Source of the DNA: Apostichopus japonicus
Taxonomy: Eukaryota; Echinodermata; Holothuroidea; Aspidochirotida; Stichopodidae
Direction of reading: 5' to 3'
Assembly: GCF_037975245.1 (NCBI RefSeq)
Contig: NC_092577.1
Location: 18,106,398-18,170,397, forward strand
Length of the DNA stretch: 64,000 bases
A model generated the notes under the pieces. That model saw nothing but the letters and a program-made list of their open reading frames with translations. It was not told the DNA's origin and did not search any database. This document shows, in pieces, positions 23,585 to 34,241 of the stretch. Both the position numbers and the translations under genes were made by a program. Every line of letters starts with the position of its first letter. Positions within the stretch are counted from its first letter, which is position 1.

Positions 23585-23833
23585 CTTTGATTTGTCGGCA
23601 GCCAACCGCAGATAGGAACACTCCTCTTGTTTGTTGAGAGAAAAGTTCGCTAGGACAAAAAACCTATCCTTCTTCAACTAAGTTGCCAGCGTTTTCGCTA
23701 GCGACTTCCCAATGCTGACAATGAACATCTCATGGATGTCGCCTTTTTCAGAAATTGCATAAGCAATGTAGTTTGAACCTCTTGGCTCCAGCTCGGTAAG
23801 CATGTATACAACCATTCTTGTCTTCGATGCCAT
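23585..23833 (-). pseudogene. Candidate host-like exon with one in-frame stop
   Basis: On the minus strand an acceptor (TCATCAG, 23834-23840) is followed at once by ATG (MASKTRMVVYMLTELEPRG). The same frame is open for 83 codons to a good donor (AAAG/GTAAGA, 23579-23584), except for a single TAG about 50 codons in. After the stop the frame resumes sensibly (LKKDRFFVLANFSLNKQEEC). No family recognised. It lies just beyond the endonuclease of the Helentron, so it may be a captured host exon or simply a neighbouring decayed exon. Confidence 0.4.
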
Positions 23834-23944
23834 CTGATGATGAAAGGAATGAGAGGAACCAAAAAGCATGGACTATTTAAAATATGCTACTAATACTGGA
23901 ATGTTGTTAATTGCAACTTGCTATTTTGGTCTTGAGTTTTATGG

Positions 23945-24803
23945 TCAGACCACACACAATAGACTGCTTGATGGTGGTAGCAGGTCTATGGTGGTAGCTG
24001 ATGTAGTAAGTTGATTTACATATTGTTCACATTGGAATGTAGAGGTCATGAACTGTAGAAATGTAGATTCCTGTTGGACATTGAAATTGAAATCTCCCAC
24101 AATAAGAAAAGGCTTATCAATTGATACTTGTGGCCTAAGTTGAATTTCAATGAAGTGTTTGAATTTATGGAAAGAAGAAGAGGGAGCCTCATAGACTGTT
24201 GATACTTGTATTGGCAATGGACTAGTGACAGTCACAGTCACTGTGTGGTCCTTATTACATAATATGGGTTGGGGGTTTCTGTTTCTGGTTTGGTGTTGGC
24301 TTTTTGGGGCTGGTTTGTGGAGCTTTGTTTTGGTTCTGTTAGCCTTTGGGTCCGTGTCCTTTTCACGTCACGTTAAACGCTATATTTGATACATTTGTGG
24401 GTTAGTGAGAGATTTCTGTTTGTGGGTTTTCAGTTGGGTTTTTGGTGTTTGTTTAACAGACTGGGATTGTTTTTGGTTTTGTTGACCTTTGGTCCGTGTC
24501 CGTTTCTTTGCACGTAAAAAGCACACAGTCACAGTCATGCATTCAAACAGATTACTGCTATGCAATGATACACTAGAATTTGTACAATTTTGCTTTACAA
24601 ACATCACAAGACCATGTGGTGGGCGTTGCTGCAGTTTGATTTTGATCATTTCTCATTGAAACAAATCCAGGAATATCATAATCTTTATCTCTGCTTGTTA
24701 ATCTACTTTCTGCTACACATATTAAATCAGACTTAGTGAAATTATGGTCTTTCGATATATCTTTGAAATGTTTATGAAGTGATCTGCAATTTTTAAATGA
24801 CAA
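23945..24803 (-). pseudogene. Helentron AP-type endonuclease domain, split by a family B tail
   Basis: The N-terminal part (24525-24803) reads FKNCRSLHKHF, DLICVAESRL and a GFVSMRNDQ-type segment. After a frame change it reads PPHGLVMFVK up to ECMTVTV. The C-terminal part (23945-24240) continues SPLPIQVSTVYEAP, LIVGDFNFNV and TTIDL, the GDFN catalytic motif of exonuclease-endonuclease-phosphatase enzymes. Removing the 284-bp insertion and one target copy restores the frame across the junction. This domain is the C-terminal extension of Helentron proteins; its role there is unsettled. Confidence 0.8.
24241..24524 (+). mobile_element. Family B 3' tail, 284-bp severely 5'-truncated insertion
   Basis: It matches the 3' UTR of the family B element at 36697-37026 over its whole length, and ends AAAAAGCAC. 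The direct repeat ACAGTCACAGTCA flanks it at 24228-24240 and 24525-24537. No coding sequence. It lies inside the Helentron endonuclease, so it is younger than the Helentron. Confidence 0.92.
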
Positions 24804-24882
24804 TGTTAAAATAGCTGCTTACATTGGAGTATAACATAGATTCATAACAGAAGTAGATTTCATCCGTTCCATTTCATTGATT

Positions 24883-26340
24883 TCACTTTCTGTAACTTTT
24901 GATTTTTGATTCATTAAGTTCCAACACATGGATACCTGTTTTTGTTGTTACTCTACTCAATTTCACATAGTGTGCATGGGCAATTGTAGATTTCCCCATA
25001 TGGACAGCTACTTCTGTGAGTGTGTCACATTCAGCTTTATGTATGGTCTTGGCACATGCAGGCCTTAAAGGAAATTGTTGTCTTATAGCTAGGACTTTTC
25101 GTTTTGTTACTAGGAAATTTATTTTAATAGCAAATATGGGTGTCCAAGTACTGTCAATGTGTGCATTGTAATAGGTTTTGTAGCGAGCTCTTGGAATTTT
25201 ACCAACATCTGGATTGTCAAATTTAACCCAGAGTATACTAGGTAAAGGATTATTAGCGTCAATGTAATGAATTTTTTTCAATACACAACCACTGCCATTT
25301 GTTATGCCATCTTCAACATTTATATTTGCTATAGTTTCATATTTATTGCCAACTGCAATTGTTAATGTACCAAACAAGTTTACTACCATCTTTCGGTATT
25401 GCAGCTTTAATTTGTTCTTTGATGCTGTTTGCCATATTTCCACAAATTGAATCTTGAGCAGAAATAGTTATCTTTTTATTACAAGACAAAGTTAATGTTT
25501 TATCGTTATACTGATTGACCAAAGCGTTCATGGGATATAAATGTGGAATGGAAGGCGAAATTAGTCTTTCATTATGTATGATGCATGATTTTAAATCCTG
25601 TATGTCGGCTGCAGTATGTTCTCCTTCTCTAAGCCTATTTAGTAATTGTGCAAATTGTATGTCATCTTTTTGTCTCATGATTTCTGTCAATTCATGTACA
25701 GTAAAATATTCTTTCCACATATTTGGCGCAAGAGGTCCATAACCATGCTCAAGATCTTGAAATATCCATGGATCCATAACAGGTTTCAGCTGGAAAAGGT
25801 CACCAACTGCAATTATGTTAACCCCTTCAAATGGTTTTTTATTAGCCATTATTTCTTGCAGCCTCTCATGTATGAAGAGAAAGTGTCTATTTCCTACCAT
25901 CGAAATATCATCAATGATTACAACTTCTAGACTTATACTTTACTTGCAAAGTGTTGAGCTTGTCAGTGGTTAGTTTTTTTATAGTTGAATCCTCTATTTG
26001 GATCAATTTTAAAAGCAGAATGAATAGTGTGTCCATGAATATTATACGCAGCTTTCCCAGTAGGTGCACATAATAAAATTCTACACTGCTCTGGATCAGC
26101 GCCTTCTGTCGAACAAAGCAATCTGTTGAAAGCTTGGTACAATGTTTTCACAACAATTGATTTTGCTACACCTGCTCCGCCAGTTAGAAATACATGTAAA
26201 GGTTCTCTGTTTGTAGTCATCCATTGCATGACATGCGTGAACAATTTTCTTTGTTGGACATTTAATTGAGACAAAGTTTGAAGAAATTGTTCATCTGAAA
26301 TGCGTTTAGACAAATTTTCAACAGTTGGAGATGCAGTTGC
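24883..26340 (-). pseudogene. Helentron PIF1-like helicase domain, frameshifted
   Basis: This is the superfamily 1B helicase that would unwind DNA during rolling-circle transposition. The first piece (25963-26313) holds motif I as GGAGVAKS (about 26158-26181), where the usual Gly before Lys is Ala, and CAPTGKAAYN. The next (25343-25900) holds GDLFQLKPV and a MRQ segment. The last (24883-25443) holds IAVGNKYETI and VAVHMGKSTIAHAHYVKLSR, a degraded form of the VHKSQG-type motif. At least two frameshifts separate the pieces. Not functional. Confidence 0.85.
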
Positions 26341-26573
26341 ACATAAACCTATTTCATTTCATATGTGAGAAACAGCATGTGATTGTACAGTGGGATACAA
26401 GAAGCTGTATTCAGTACTATATCATGTTCCTAGCATCAAATCATCTTCTTCCATTTGTTGTGTCATGGGTGCAACTGTTGGCAAGCTATTTTCACTGAAA
26501 TAGTCTAACATCGCTTGTGTCAAATCTGCATGTGTCAACTGCTTTTTAGGTTCATATTTATTCAAATAAGGGT

Positions 26574-27927
26574 TTATGACATCAACATGAGGCTGTCTTT
26601 ATATGTGTTGTATGTACCTACCAGGTGAGATTCATTGCGCCAAGGTTTGTACAACATAAGCTTCTCTCTATAGAAATTTTCAGGACCAGTCTCTTTGTTG
26701 TAGTTACAAAACGTATTACTGGACTTTGTCTGTCCTGATTGAAATACCTGATGGCAAGGAGATGTTAATGTCAGTATCTGCTGAAAGATGATCTTCTGAA
26801 TGATCAGTAATTGTAGGGTCATCAGCATAATCATCACCATAGTTATCTTCTATTTCTTTGGGGAATTCCACAATTAATTTTGATACATAATCAGCTAAGG
26901 GCCAACTCTCTAGCATTCTTGGTTCTCATTGAGTAACGTTCAAGTACATTACTGCATTCAATATCAGTGTCATTTGGGTTCATTCCTTCAAAAGAAATGT
27001 CTTATCTTCTTTGCATGCTTGGTCCAAAAGAACACTCATTCCCTGTTCAGACTTACTCATATATGCAACAATATAAACAGCACATGCATATGGATCATTA
27101 ACAAATTGGATGTCATGATTAGCTCCATAGACTCCGAACAAATTCTTCATGTAACAATTAACCCTGATAACAGAAGGTGACCGCTGGATTTTAAACTACT
27201 GCAAATAGTATGTAGGTAGTCTTCTTCAGTTAGGCCAAACACTAATTTTGCTTCATTGTAATGTTCTTCATGTGAAAACGTTTCGGTTTCAATTGGTCTC
27301 AGGAGCATAGTTTTGTTCATCGGTGGCTTGGGAAATCCAAAACGACATAGGTTTGCCTCCTTTACGACAAGTTTTTGAATGTTGTGTCTCTGAAGCTCCA
27401 ACATTGCTACTAAGTTAACCGATACATCATCTGAACAAGATATATATTTATTAACAAATGTTACAATCTCTTCAGAGCTGTTATTTTCTACAGTTGGAGC
27501 ATTTTCTATCCAAACAGTATATGGGCATGTGGCGAACCTCTATGCTGAAATTCTATCCTAAGAAAGGAATATACAATTTTTCCAATTGGATGAAGATCAA
27601 GTCTATGATCAAAGAAGCCTACGCATGTTACAGGATCTGCTTTGACTAACCTGCAGCGTCTTTTCCAGTTCATATTTGCCAATTCTTCATCAGTATAATT
27701 TTTATTATCAATCATTTTGCCAAGTACTCTCAATAAATCATGCCACCGAGTATCTGCTGCTGATAAAGGCACAAAATAAGTTGGATATCCCAACTACCAC
27801 CATTGCTAAAAGGTCCTTTTTTCTTTTTTCCAGGTATGGTGGAGAATTTTCTTTTCCCTGTCTAATATATCTCCAACTGTATGTATAACTGTTTACCATT
27901 AATCTTACATCTTCTGATAGCAAGGAT
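26574..27927 (-). pseudogene. Helentron Rep (HUH nuclease) C-terminal part
   Basis: The piece next to the L2 insertion reads LLSEDVRLMVNSYTYSWRYI (from 27923), a hallmark of Helitron Rep. The HUH metal motif follows as HRGSPHAHILFG (about 27507-27540), then CRFGFPKPP (about 27325-27350). The catalytic tyrosine motif reads AVYIVAYMSKSEQG (about 27043-27084), keeping the two Tyr and the Lys. Several frameshifts and a stop near 26985 break the chain. Rep would nick and rejoin DNA at the element ends. Confidence 0.85.
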
Positions 27928-27959
27928 TATCACTAAAGATTAACACCTCGACTAAGGAT

Positions 27960-30454
27960 AATCTCTACACGCATTTTGAGCATATGGATTGCTGTATCAG
28001 CACTGGTGATTTACAATTTGCATTAAGTGTTATCTACCGACCCCCTCCCTCTTCTAAAAATGGATTCAAGAATTCTATATTTTTTGATGAATGGGCATGT
28101 CGTTGGTGCAACACATCGTGCTGGACATACCCTGGATGTAGTGATAACCCCAGAACACAGTGACACACTGTATGGTTCACCATCTATTGTTGACGCATGT
28201 CTCGGTAATATGAATGGAAATTTGACTTGTGATCATTACGCTGTAAGTCTCAACATCAATACGCATAAACCAGATCACATTCGCAAAGTTACAAAGTTCA
28301 GAAAGTTTCGTGATATCAGTGTTCCTGATTTTATCGAGGACATCAAACATTGTGAAACCTTAATGAATGTCAATCAGTCGGTTGAGGAGCTAGTGGCTAC
28401 CTACATTAATCATTTGAGCAAATTAGTTGATCGCCATGCACCAGAATGTACCAAGACAATTACTTTACGACCCAATACCCCATGGTACACAGACACACTC
28501 AGACATGCAAAACATGAACGAAGAAAGGCTGAAAGAAAATGGAGGACGACTCGTCTTACTGTCCACTGGCAAATTTATAGAAACCAATGTAAAGTTGTTA
28601 ATAAACTTCTAGTTCAAGAAAAACGGAACTATTATTGCAACAAAATTGCGGAATGTGGCAGTGATCAAAGACGACTTTTCAGTCTAACCAAAGACTTAAT
28701 GGGTGAACCAAATGATGCCACATTGCCATCAAACACATGTGTTGAAAGTCTTGCTAATGAATTTGGTGAGTTCTTTATAAACAAGGTAGCAGCTATTCGT
28801 GAGGAATATGATACTTGTGATGCCACGGTCAGTGTAGACATACTGGCAGACGATAGTATTTTTGGTGGTTGTCCTCTAGAATCTCTCTCCTGCCACCGAA
28901 GAAGAGGTACGGAAGCTAATTACAAGCTCCCCAACAAAGTCCTGCAACTTGGACCCTATACCTACTTGGCTATTGAAGCAATGTGTCGATGCACTCCTGC
29001 CAATTATAACCGCCATCATAAACCAATCACTCATTGAATCAAAGGTGCCGTCTTGTTTTAAGCGTTCTATTGTTAAACGACTGCTCAAAAAGCCTGGTAT
29101 GAATAAAGAAGTGTTTAAAAACTACCGACCTGTATCAAATTTACCTTTTATATCCAAACTTTTAGAAAAAGTTGTTGCAATACGCCTTCAACATCACTTA
29201 AATGCCAATGCTTTGCATGATAATCTCCAATCTGCATATCGCCAGTACCATTCAACTGAGTCAGCTTTACTAAGAGTACATAACGATATTGCCGCAGCTC
29301 TTGACAAGAGGTTCCAAACAATGATGGTCATGTTGGACCTATCAGCAGCCTTCGACCTTATTGATCATGAGATCTTATTTAATCGTCTCCAACATACTTT
29401 TGGAATTGCGTCAAACTCATTAAAATGGTTTAAGTCATATTTTAGGGACAGAATGCAATGTATACAAATTGATAATGTTATATCTGATGAGAAACAGCTA
29501 AGATTTGGGGTGCCACAAGGATCTGTACTTGGTCCTTTGATATATTGTATGTTTACCCGTCCAGTTGGAGAAATAATTCAGCGCCATAACATCAACCATC
29601 ACTATTATGCTGATGATACGCAATTGTATTTGAATTTTGGTGCCCTTGAGTCCTGGAATGATGTATCTTTGAAGGTCCAAGCATGCCTTTCAGATATAGT
29701 CAGGTGGATGCGGGTTAATTGTTTGAAACTTAACCAGGACAAAACTGAGTTCATTGTATTTTCACCAAAATTTCAGGGTAATGCTATTCAAGACTTGTAT
29801 ATAAATATGGGACCTAACACCATATGTTCAGTTCCTAAAGTAAAGAATTTAGGTGTATATCTTGATCACAATCTTACCATGGATAATCAAGTTGACTCTA
29901 TCTGTAAGTCCTGTTATTGGCAGATCCGGAATATTGGCAAAATTAGAAGGTATATCTCAGATGATGCATGTAAGACTTTAATCCATGCCCTTGTGACATC
30001 AAAACTGGATTACTGCAATGTCCTGCTATATGGCCTGCCTCACAAGCTGACCGATCGCCTTCAGCGAGTTCAGAATCGCGCTGCACGGCTTGTAAGTCGC
30101 ACTCGTAGACATGAGCATATTACACCCGTATTACGTGACTTACATTGGTTGCCGATTCGTTACAGGTTCAATTATAAGATTCTGTTATATACATATAAGT
30201 CACTTAATGGTTTAGCCCCTATCTACCTCTCTGAATTAATACATAAATACAAGCCTACTCGATCTCTACGCTCAGAATCCAAGTCCTTACATACCAAACC
30301 TGTCATTAAAACTTCTACATACGGAAACAGGCGTTTCGATTACTCATCTGCGACATTATGGAACAGTTTATCGGAGGAAGCTAAGTGTGCCAAAAATATA
30401 GATGAATTTAAAAAACTAGTGAAAACCTTTCTATTTAGATCTGCATTCCATTAA
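27960..30454 (+). pseudogene. L2/CR1-like endonuclease-reverse transcriptase, broken
   Basis: The endonuclease begins within its second half (SVIYRPPPSSKNGF, about 28024-28065). The GDxN block is missing through an internal deletion near 28095, and the sequence picks up at HVVGATHRAGHTLD. The first frame runs to 29037. The RT frame (28949-30454) overlaps it after a frameshift. RT motifs seen: FKNYRPVSNLPFISKLLEKV, LDLSAAFDLIDHE, GVPQGSVLGPLIY, YYADDTQLY and LNQDKTEFI, followed by the usual C-terminal RVQNRAARLV segment. The RT itself appears intact. No gag-like ORF1 is present. Confidence 0.9.
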
Positions 30455-30706
30455 CTGTGCTTTCTATACTATTTATTGTCACATTATTACAACGCATTTT
30501 CCATTTATAGCGCTTTTAAAATGAAAAAAATTTCACATTGATATATATTTTAAATTTTAAGAATTTGTTTGTATCATTTTCGCTTTTACATTTGCAGTTT
30601 TTATACAATTTGTCAGATGGTATTTAACAAATTTTATACCCTTTTTATACCTTACATTATCGATTTATATATTTGTATATCATGATTGTTTGTATTTTAC
30701 TGTAAA

Positions 30707-30766
30707 GCGCCTTAGATCAATTTCTGATTGGATAAGGCGCTATAGAAATTTTGTATAATAAATAAT
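30707..30766 (+). repeat. L2/CR1-like 3' recognition hairpin and simple-repeat tail
   Basis: GCGCCTTA (30707-30714) pairs perfectly with TAAGGCGC (30733-30740) across an 18-nt loop, followed by TAGAAATTTTGTATAATAAA and a short AATAAT tail. Such 3' hairpins are recognised by the RT of this clade. Confidence 0.85.
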
Positions 30767-30770
30767 AAGG

Positions 30771-31958
30771 ATAACTTTTTCTGCGATTTCTTTCATTTGA
30801 ATCTTTTTCAACTTCAATAATAAATTAGGTATGCAAGTAGCCACACGTCTATCAATGCTTCGGAGCTCCCATTTACAAATCTCACTATAATGTAGTGGTA
30901 ACCTTTGCTGTGGCCTCCTCTTACCACATGTAATGTAGGAAATGCTACAAACTCTGCATCTGGATCATGAAAGAAGGAAATTGGTATTCTATTCTCACCT
31001 GGAGCTCTAGTTATAACTTTTAGCTATTCGTAATCGACTTGTATCTTTAATTCTTTGAAACAGAACCATTGTTAACCAACCAATGAAGTCCTTCCATTAC
31101 TTTCAACGGTCTTACATTCTGTACATAAACATTACATATATATGTCAATCTTCTTTTCAGCTTAACTGGTACAGTTTCAGATGCAGTTAAGTGTCTTGAC
31201 AAAGCAATTGTTGGCATAGTATCGACTGGAACATTAACAACATTTACTCTCAAGGACATTTGTCCACCCCTAGGAAGTTCTCTGAATGGCATGAAAGGAA
31301 TACGTGGAGATAGTAATCTCTCTTCCAGATTACATAAATTAAGCTGTTCTGGTTTATCATGAAAACCACCATGGTTCGCAATAGACCATGTTGGAATTAT
31401 TCCTGTTTTCATATAATTTCGACAGGTGTGACAAACCCACTCTTGGTTTCGGATAGATAAATACCCAGTAGTGCATTCATTAAGAACTTCATTGGTACTG
31501 GCTAACAGAATGTCTAAACCCATGTTTGCTGACAACTTGTACACACATAACTTGGTCCATGCTTTTTTTGGCTTTTTTTGGCTATTGATTTTTTTATTTC
31601 TTGGCAAAGGTTTCTTAACATTTCCATTACCATGTTTGGCAGATGGCTGAGTGCAGCTTGTAGTTTGTTCATTGCAGGATTTGTAAGGCTTTGATTTTCT
31701 CAGTTCACGCAACCTTTTTTGTATTTGCTTTGCTATTAGTTGTGGTGTTATGTTAAGTTTGTATACAGCTTCTAGTTTTCTTATTGCACGATTTCCGAGG
31801 CTTTGATTTTTGTAGTTGACCTTCATGTGAGGGTTTTTCGCCTTTAGTCGAACTTGAATGATGTATGCCAAGCCTATTTTTTTTAACATTATTCTCACAG
31901 CGCTTAGACTTGGGTACCTGTTGTGAACTATTAGATTTAGATTTACTTTTCTTTGCAA
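30771..31958 (-). pseudogene. Helentron Rep N-terminal part, CxxC domain and basic linker
   Basis: The open frame 31047-31958 gives a Lys-rich linker, then WVCHTCRNYMKTGIIPTWS and ELPRGGQMSLRVNVVNVPVD, the CxxC domain found upstream of Helitron Rep, and ends with a region containing VRPLKVMEGLHWL. Beyond 31046 frameshifted sequence encodes FHDPDAEFVAFPTL and then ICKWELRSIDRRVA, the first conserved block of Helitron Rep, running straight into the L2 insertion point. Confidence 0.82.
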
Positions 31959-32930
31959 ATCTTTTCGCTTTCAATTTTGCTAATGAAATTTTTTTCTTAG
32001 TTAAGGCATGCGTCCTATATTTATACAACCGTTGATGGTTATCTTTCCTCAAATGCTGTGTATTACTGTCATGTGTAATACTGTCAGTAGATGTACTACT
32101 TGGTTGGTGCGAATTTTGGTATTGAAAATTAGATGATAATGACTTCGAGCCAAACATGTCAATTGATCCTGAAGAAGTATGCATGACAGATTGTATTGAA
32201 ATTGCTTTTATCTCTATAATGGTTGAAGCACACAGAAAAAAAGAATGACCTAAATTGCGTACATGAGAGATGAGATTTTGTATATTATTAAAGTAAAGTT
32301 GAACAGCATTGCCATTATCAGCAAGCAATCCATGATTATTTCTACTTTGTGAATCAAATACCCCATATGTATCCTTTTTTTTTAAATATTGCTATCATAT
32401 ATCCTCTAAGAACCATAACATTAGTATCAGATACACACAATGCATGTTGAAAAATAATATCAATGGGTTCTAAAATAGATTGACCATGAATCAGCAATTG
32501 AAAGCTTGCGATATATACTTGGGAAAAACTTTAGATTGTGTATGATGTTATCAAGTGATACTTGGGATGGAAAATCATCTGTACTTAAATGTTGGGAATT
32601 ATCAAGGTGATTCGTGAGTATTAATCTTTCCCTTATTTATCTGTACAATTCGTCACCTCGTAAGATTCTATCAATATGAGAGGTACTAATAACTTCATAT
32701 ATGTTGATTAAAACAACAGCGATAAGAGCATTGCAAGAACATTGTCTTCCAGCTCTGAACTCTGAAAACTGCATGTCTCCCTGATGAAATGAACCCATCA
32801 CTATGTATGTAAATAAAATATCTAGAGTAGGAACTTCAAGAGATGTTGGTGTCCGCCATTGTGTATATGTTGCAATAGGGTTTTCTTGATTCAACCTTCC
32901 TGCACGTGACCTCCTAGATTTTCGGGGCAT
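31753..32930 (-). pseudogene. Helentron N-terminal cysteine-protease-like domain (tegument-type deubiquitinase-like)
   Basis: ATG at 32928-32930 (MPRKSRRSRAGR). The first frame contains GSFHQGDMQF followed by GRQCSCNALI (about 32735-32765), the Gln-Cys region of cysteine peptidases. After frameshifts the same domain continues (PSQVS; VLRGYMIAIFKKKDTYG) and ends with FDSQSRNNHG (32329-32358) and VQLYF. In the active family a His sits in the FDxHSR block, the expected catalytic base; here it is Gln. The domain resembles viral tegument-type deubiquitinases more than classical OTU; that is recognition by pattern, not by search. A Ser/Lys-rich linker follows. Confidence 0.62.
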
Positions 32931-33910
32931 TATGTTTGATATTAGTTATTTGCACATTTTTGTTAAGATTATATGTAATATACCTGTTTGGGCTATGAAA
33001 AACGTGTACAAGCTAAGTGTAATGAGTTATTGTTATTAAGTATTAGTAATCTGAATGTAAAAGACTATATGACTGTTTCAGATATTATTTTGGCTATGGA
33101 GAACTATGTATACTTGCTGTTGCTAGGAAAATTAGTATGTTGTATGTCCAAACTATTGCAATAGAACAAAATGTAGATTGAAAATTGACAAAACTTGCTC
33201 CAAGTTTGTATGCCTTTTTCCAAACTGTTCAAACTTTAATAAAACCAGCAGTGCACCAGCACCAACAACTATTTTAACTTGAGTAAACTTAAAATCAAAC
33301 TTTATAAAGCTAAACAAACTTGAGCAATACACAAACTTTGAAATAAATCAAAAGCAAACTTTCTTAAAACTTAACAATACTATACCTTATGAACTGGATG
33401 TAGATTTCACACATAGGCAAGGCATTTCGACATACTGTAGCGTTACCGCCAAATGGTACGAACTTTAACGAGACTGTTCCACCGTAAATTGAGGAAACGG
33501 AAAAGTTGATTGTTCAAAGAATAACATTGTAGCCCCAAAATAAGTCACGAAACACAGCTATTAAAGTTGGCTTCTATTTATTAATGCAAGACACTGACTT
33601 AAAAGGCTAAATAACAACAAGGTAAACAAGAACTAACTGAATAATTACTAACAGCTGACAACTAACAACTGACCGAGTGACACAGACTAAATATGATAAC
33701 TAGAGTAACTGCTAGAGTAGCAAACTAAATGGTAGCTGACAACTAACAACTGGGATCTGGCTACTGCCCACTGACTACATCTCTTTTTAAACAGAACCCA
33801 TGCTACTGACCACCAATCCTGATAAGCTAAGCCAGCAGTCTTCGCACCTTTTTACAAAGAATAATATAAGCACATGCATACAATGAAACTCTCCCAGGAC
33901 TAATAATAAG
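32931..33910. other. Non-coding interval upstream of the Helentron
   Basis: It holds a CAAACTT-rich tract (about 33195-33370) and a short direct repeat AGCTGACAACTAACAACTG (about 33653-33671 and 33731-33749). Either could be terminal or promoter sequence of the Helentron, or an unrelated repeat. No gene seen. Confidence 0.4.
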
Positions 33911-34241
33911 ATAAGAGCATGCAGTAAAACTTTCCCAAGCTTTTATATCAAGATAAGATACGCTTATAGCACTTATTCTTATGGCTCATTAGGTTTTGTA
34001 ATTAACACTTACAGATTCTCAGGAGTACAGATTATAAAGACTACATGAGGCTCTCTCATTATAGTCATATATACTACAATGGGTGTAAACAAAATTGTGT
34101 GAGAAAATTTACTTTCTCACCACCCTGAAGTCAGAACAATACTTTGAAAACTTTCTTTTGGAGATTTTGAAACAGACTTCAGCATCACTCTGCAATGCTG
34201 TGGAAATAGTCTATTAGTATGTACATCTACATAGGAGTCTT

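Larger units (their letters stand above)
27928..30766 (+). mobile_element. L2/CR1-like non-LTR retrotransposon inserted in Helentron Rep
   Basis: It is flanked by AAGGAT (27922-27927 and 30767-30772), and excising it rejoins the Rep coding sequence in frame. The plus strand carries a truncated endonuclease, an RT and a 3' UTR ending in a stem-loop and an AATAATAA tail, as in L2/CR1 elements. It is 5'-truncated inside the endonuclease. Confidence 0.9.
23945..32930 (-). mobile_element. Helentron-type Helitron, decayed, carrying two younger insertions
   Basis: In minus-strand order the coding remnants are: cysteine-protease-like domain (32930-31.8 kb), Lys/Ser-rich linker and CxxC domain (to 31047), Rep (31.0-30.77 and 27.93-26.6 kb), PIF1-like helicase (26.3-24.9 kb) and AP-type endonuclease (24.8-23.95 kb). 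A Rep-helicase with a C-terminal endonuclease defines Helentrons. A 2.8-kb L2/CR1-like element splits Rep, and a 284-bp family B tail splits the endonuclease. True termini were not found; the 5' edge is beyond 32930 and the 3' edge below 23945. All domains carry frameshifts. Confidence 0.85.
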
